Shown piece after piece: positions 4,545 to 7,082 of a DNA stretch of 7,082 nucleotides (its first letter is position 1; each line of letters opens with the position of its first letter). Below the pieces are notes generated by a model. The model had not been told where the DNA came from. It saw only the letters and a list, made by a program, of their open reading frames with translations, and did not search any database. The stretch spans positions 1 to 7,082 of the forward strand of contig CAYXVU010000283.1 of the NCBI GenBank assembly GCA_964468725.1, read 5' to 3'. A program made the translations under genes and the position numbers. This DNA comes from CAYXVU01 sp964468725. Its GTDB lineage: Bacteria > Acidobacteriota > Blastocatellia > UBA7656.

Positions 4545-7082
4545 ATGAAAGAGAACCCAATCGGTTTATCTCCTGAGCAGGTCGTTGCGGCGTTTCCCTA
4601 TCACTTTACATTCAACCGGAGCATGGAGGTGGAACAGGCAGGAGAAGCGATTCGTACCCTCTGCCCGGCGCTGGATGCGGGCGCAAAACTTGCTGATGTC
4701 ATACGCATCAAAGATCCTATAAGTACAACCAGTTTCGAAGCGATTCTCGGTTCTCAACAGCGTATCTTCACCCTCGAAGCTTCCTACCGGAAACAACTCT
4801 TGCAAGGGCGAATGGTTTATCAGGCTCCGCAGGACAACATGATCTTCATCGGGTGGCCTGCTCCTCAAATCGGGCAGGGGCAAGAGGGTGACGATGCCAA
4901 GCCTCTCACCTCGGATCAATGTTCGGAATTAAACAGCATCAATCAGAAGTTAAAAACACAGTTTGAAATTACCCAATGTTTAGCGGAATCAAAAAAACTG
5001 GAAGATGCCGCGCCCAAAATTCTTTCAACGATTTGTAACCACCTCGAAGGAGTGACAGGGATTCTTTGGTTATTGGATAGCAAAATTCAGGTGATGAGGT
5101 TTTTTGCCGACTATCATAATAAGTCGAAAAACATCGAGTCTTACTTGGATTTGAGCCGTAGGCTTACCTTTGAGAAAGGGCAAGGGTTGATTGGCCGAGT
5201 GTGGGACAGCGCCAAACCGATTTGGGCGGATGGAAAGACTGATCTGAAAGGTTTCATTCGCGCCAAAGCGGTAGCCGATACGGCAATTCGCGGCGTCTTC
5301 GCCTTTCCGATACTGAGTCGAAGCGAAGTGGTAGGGGTCGTTGAATTCAACAGCTTGCGAGCTGAACAGCCGGATGACGACTTGCTTGATCTGTTGATTG
5401 CGATGGGCACTCAGATTGGCCAGTTTATGGAGAGTTGCGCGGCCGAAGCGGCGCTCATATCGAGCGAAAGACGCTACCGCGAGTTGGTGGAAAACAGTCA
5501 GGGACTAATGTGTCTGCATACATTGGAGGGCCGAATCATTTCGGCCAACCCGGCAGCCGAAGGAGAACTCGGTTACACAGTCAACGAACTCTGCCAGATG
5601 AATTTGAGAGAGATTGTGGAGCCATCATTACGACCGCAATTCGATCAATACCTTGCCCGTATACTGGCTAACGGCTCGGATAGCGGCACCCTGGTTGTTG
5701 TCACACGGGCGGGGGAGCGAAGGACTTGGCTCTATCGCAACAAATTTTTCGAAGAAACCGATAAAGCTCCATACATTATTGGTCATGCTATTGACATCAC
5801 CGAACGCAACCGTGCTGAGGTCGCTCTTCGCAAAAGCGAACAGCAACTCGAACTTGTGTTAAAAGGAGCGGACCTCGGGCTATGGGATTGGGATATCGAA
5901 AACGATTCCATTCAACATAATGAACGATGGGCAGAGATGCTCGGCTATCGGCTCGAAGAGACCCACACCCATTTACATGAATGGGAAAAACTGATTCACC
6001 CGGATGATGTGAAGCACACGACCGAAACCTTAGCCCGGCATCTCTACGGCGAAACCGCATTTTATGAGAGCGAATATCGCTTGCGCACGCGTGGTGGCGA
6101 TTGGGTTTGGGTATTAGATCGGGGGCGGGTAATCGAAAGAGACGATAGCGGCATTCCGAAACGCGCCGCCGGTACGCATCTTGACATCACGGAGCGCAAA
6201 CATACCNNNNNNNNNNTGCGCGAAGCAGAGAAGAAGTACCGAATGGTGATGGATAATCTAAAAGATGTAGTCTTTCAGACCGACCTGCATGGCAATTGGA
6301 CATTTTTGAACAAAGCTTGGACGGAAATCACCGGTTATCTGATTGAAGAGAGTATGGGGAAAAATCTGCTCCGCTTTGTACATCCCGCCGACCGGTTTCA
6401 ACTTCTCGAAGCCTCTCAAGCCCTCCTGACAGGAGAGAGCGAAGATTGTAACCTCGAGATTCGTTGCTTAACTCAAAAGAGCGGCGTGCAGTGGTTGAAG
6501 ACCTACAGCAGCATTATTAAGGATGAAAGCGGCAAGGCTATCGGGATCGCCGGAAATTTTACCGATATTACCGACCGAAAAGCAGCGGAGGAGGCATTAC
6601 GAGAGAGCGAAGAACGATTTCGAACCTTAGCCTCTCATGCGCCGGTTGGCATCTATTTGATGGATACTCAAGGGCGTTGTACTTATGTTAATGATCGCTG
6701 GATCGAGATCACCGGTCAAAGCGATGCCAAAATGTTAGGCAGTGGGTGGGTGAATACGGTTCATCCCGACGACCGCGAACGGGTTTTCAAAGAGTGGGTC
6801 GCCTGCACCAACAGCGGTAAAGAGTTCAAGCTCGAATACCGATTGCAATTGGAAACGGGCGAAACTCTATGGGTCTCCGGCAGCGCCGTTGCCTTAATCG
6901 GTTCGGCGGGAGACTATCATGGTTTTATCGGCACAATGATTGATATAACGGAGCGCAAAATTGCAGAATTGGAGCTGCAAAAAGCCAAAGAGATAGCCGA
7001 AGCTGCGACTCAGGCAAAGAGTCAATTCCTCGCCAATATGAGCCATGAAATCCGCACGCCGATGAATGCCGTCATTGGAATG
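4545..7082 (+). CDS. Soluble multi-sensor histidine kinase, HNOBA-like - GAF - PAS x4 - HisKA (3' end missing)
   Basis: The first 846 codons of a cytoplasmic two-component sensor kinase; no membrane segment or signal peptide is visible. Residues about 12-107 resemble the haem-NO-binding-associated (HNOBA) domain: FPYHFTFNRSMEVEQAG (17-33), RTLCPALDAGAKL (37-49), SFEAIL, LLQGRMVY (85-92) and MIFIGWP (99-105). A polar linker follows (about 115-150). A GAF domain covers about 150-297 (KGQGLIGRVWDSAKPIW, FAFPILSRSEVVGVVEFNS). Four PAS/PAC units start near 306, 427, 559 and 687; each ends with DITER or DITDR (Asp417, 547, 674, 800). A helical linker leads to HisKA with MSHEIRTPMNAVIGM; the phospho-acceptor is His834 in this numbering, which counts the N run as ten bases. 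The ATPase domain, and any receiver domains, lie beyond the right edge. What the sensory domains bind is unknown; the PAS units show no identifiable cofactor site. Confidence 0.93.
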   Translation, partial: MKENPIGLSPEQVVAAFPYHFTFNRSMEVEQAGEAIRTLCPALDAGAKLADVIRIKDPISTTSFEAILGSQQRIFTLEASYRKQLLQGRMVYQAPQDNMIFIGWPAPQIGQGQEGDDAKPLTSDQCSELNSINQKLKTQFEITQCLAESKKLEDAAPKILSTICNHLEGVTGILWLLDSKIQVMRFFADYHNKSKNIESYLDLSRRLTFEKGQGLIGRVWDSAKPIWADGKTDLKGFIRAKAVADTAIRGVFAFPILSRSEVVGVVEFNSLRAEQPDDDLLDLLIAMGTQIGQFMESCAAEAALISSERRYRELVENSQGLMCLHTLEGRIISANPAAEGELGYTVNELCQMNLREIVEPSLRPQFDQYLARILANGSDSGTLVVVTRAGERRTWLYRNKFFEETDKAPYIIGHAIDITERNRAEVALRKSEQQLELVLKGADLGLWDWDIENDSIQHNERWAEMLGYRLEETHTHLHEWEKLIHPDDVKHTTETLARHLYGETAFYESEYRLRTRGGDWVWVLDRGRVIERDDSGIPKRAAGTHLDITERKHTXXXXREAEKKYRMVMDNLKDVVFQTDLHGNWTFLNKAWTEITGYLIEESMGKNLLRFVHPADRFQLLEASQALLTGESEDCNLEIRCLTQKSGVQWLKTYSSIIKDESGKAIGIAGNFTDITDRKAAEEALRESEERFRTLASHAPVGIYLMDTQGRCTYVNDRWIEITGQSDAKMLGSGWVNTVHPDDRERVFKEWVACTNSGKEFKLEYRLQLETGETLWVSGSAVALIGSAGDYHGFIGTMIDITERKIAELELQKAKEIAEAATQAKSQFLANMSHEIRTPMNAVIGM
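6207..6216. other. Assembly gap (10 N) between the second and third PAS domains
   Basis: The kinase frame is the same on both sides when ten bases are counted: three codons plus the first base of a codon ending in TG. The flanks read ITERKHT and (x)REAEKKYR, where family members usually have a three-residue filler plus Leu, so the gap may be nearly true to length, or longer by a multiple of three. It falls in a linker and does not break a PAS domain. Confidence 0.85.

Noticed and set aside
5435..6060. Several open frames of 70-90 codons on both strands within the kinase gene.
   Set aside because: The region is continuously coding for GAF and PAS domains in the kinase frame; these overlapping frames show no motifs of their own.

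Overview
The window looks like a stretch of draft or metagenome-derived bacterial chromosome. It contains two 10-base runs of N (3204-3213 and 6207-6216), has balanced base composition, and has unusually roomy intergenic regions of about 320, 500 and 400 bases. The gene mix is a MauG/di-heme peroxidase, a divergent GalU, a GT4 glycosyltransferase and a long multi-PAS histidine kinase with an HNOBA-like domain. That would suit an environmental Gram-negative such as an acidobacterium of the Blastocatellia type, but this taxonomic guess is inference only; no rRNA or marker gene is present.

Layout. (1) 1-1035, plus strand: 3' part of a di-heme cytochrome c peroxidase/MauG-family gene, open at the left edge. 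(2) 1076-1936, minus strand: GalU-type UTP-glucose-1-phosphate uridylyltransferase, convergent with the peroxidase gene and preceded by a leader with a nested stem-loop and a weak candidate promoter. (3) 2255-2485, plus strand: a 76-residue ORF matching only the C-terminal two thirds of a STAS (anti-anti-sigma) domain, with the phospho-acceptor site replaced; probably a remnant. (4) 2486-2987: about 500 bases without a convincing gene, holding a 15-bp inverted repeat, a 10-base direct repeat and a hairpin just before the next gene. (5) 2988-4140, plus strand: GT4 glycosyltransferase crossing an assembly gap that makes it appear frameshifted. (6) 4141-4544: intergenic, with a 9-codon ORF behind a perfect Shine-Dalgarno sequence and a doubtful antisense Cys-rich ORF. 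(7) 4545-7082, plus strand: 5' part (846 codons seen) of a soluble sensor histidine kinase, HNOBA-like - GAF - PAS x4 - HisKA, running off the right edge just after the phospho-acceptor histidine.

How the genes relate. GalU makes UDP-glucose and the GT4 enzyme would use a nucleotide-activated sugar, so the two could serve surface polysaccharide synthesis. They lie on opposite strands with a long gap between them, so this is not an operon. The kinase is the most interesting locus: HNOBA domains are best known next to the haem NO-binding (H-NOX) domain of guanylate cyclases and bacterial signalling proteins, but no H-NOX domain is visible here. I see no mobile element, CRISPR array, tRNA or rRNA, and no clear multi-gene novel system.
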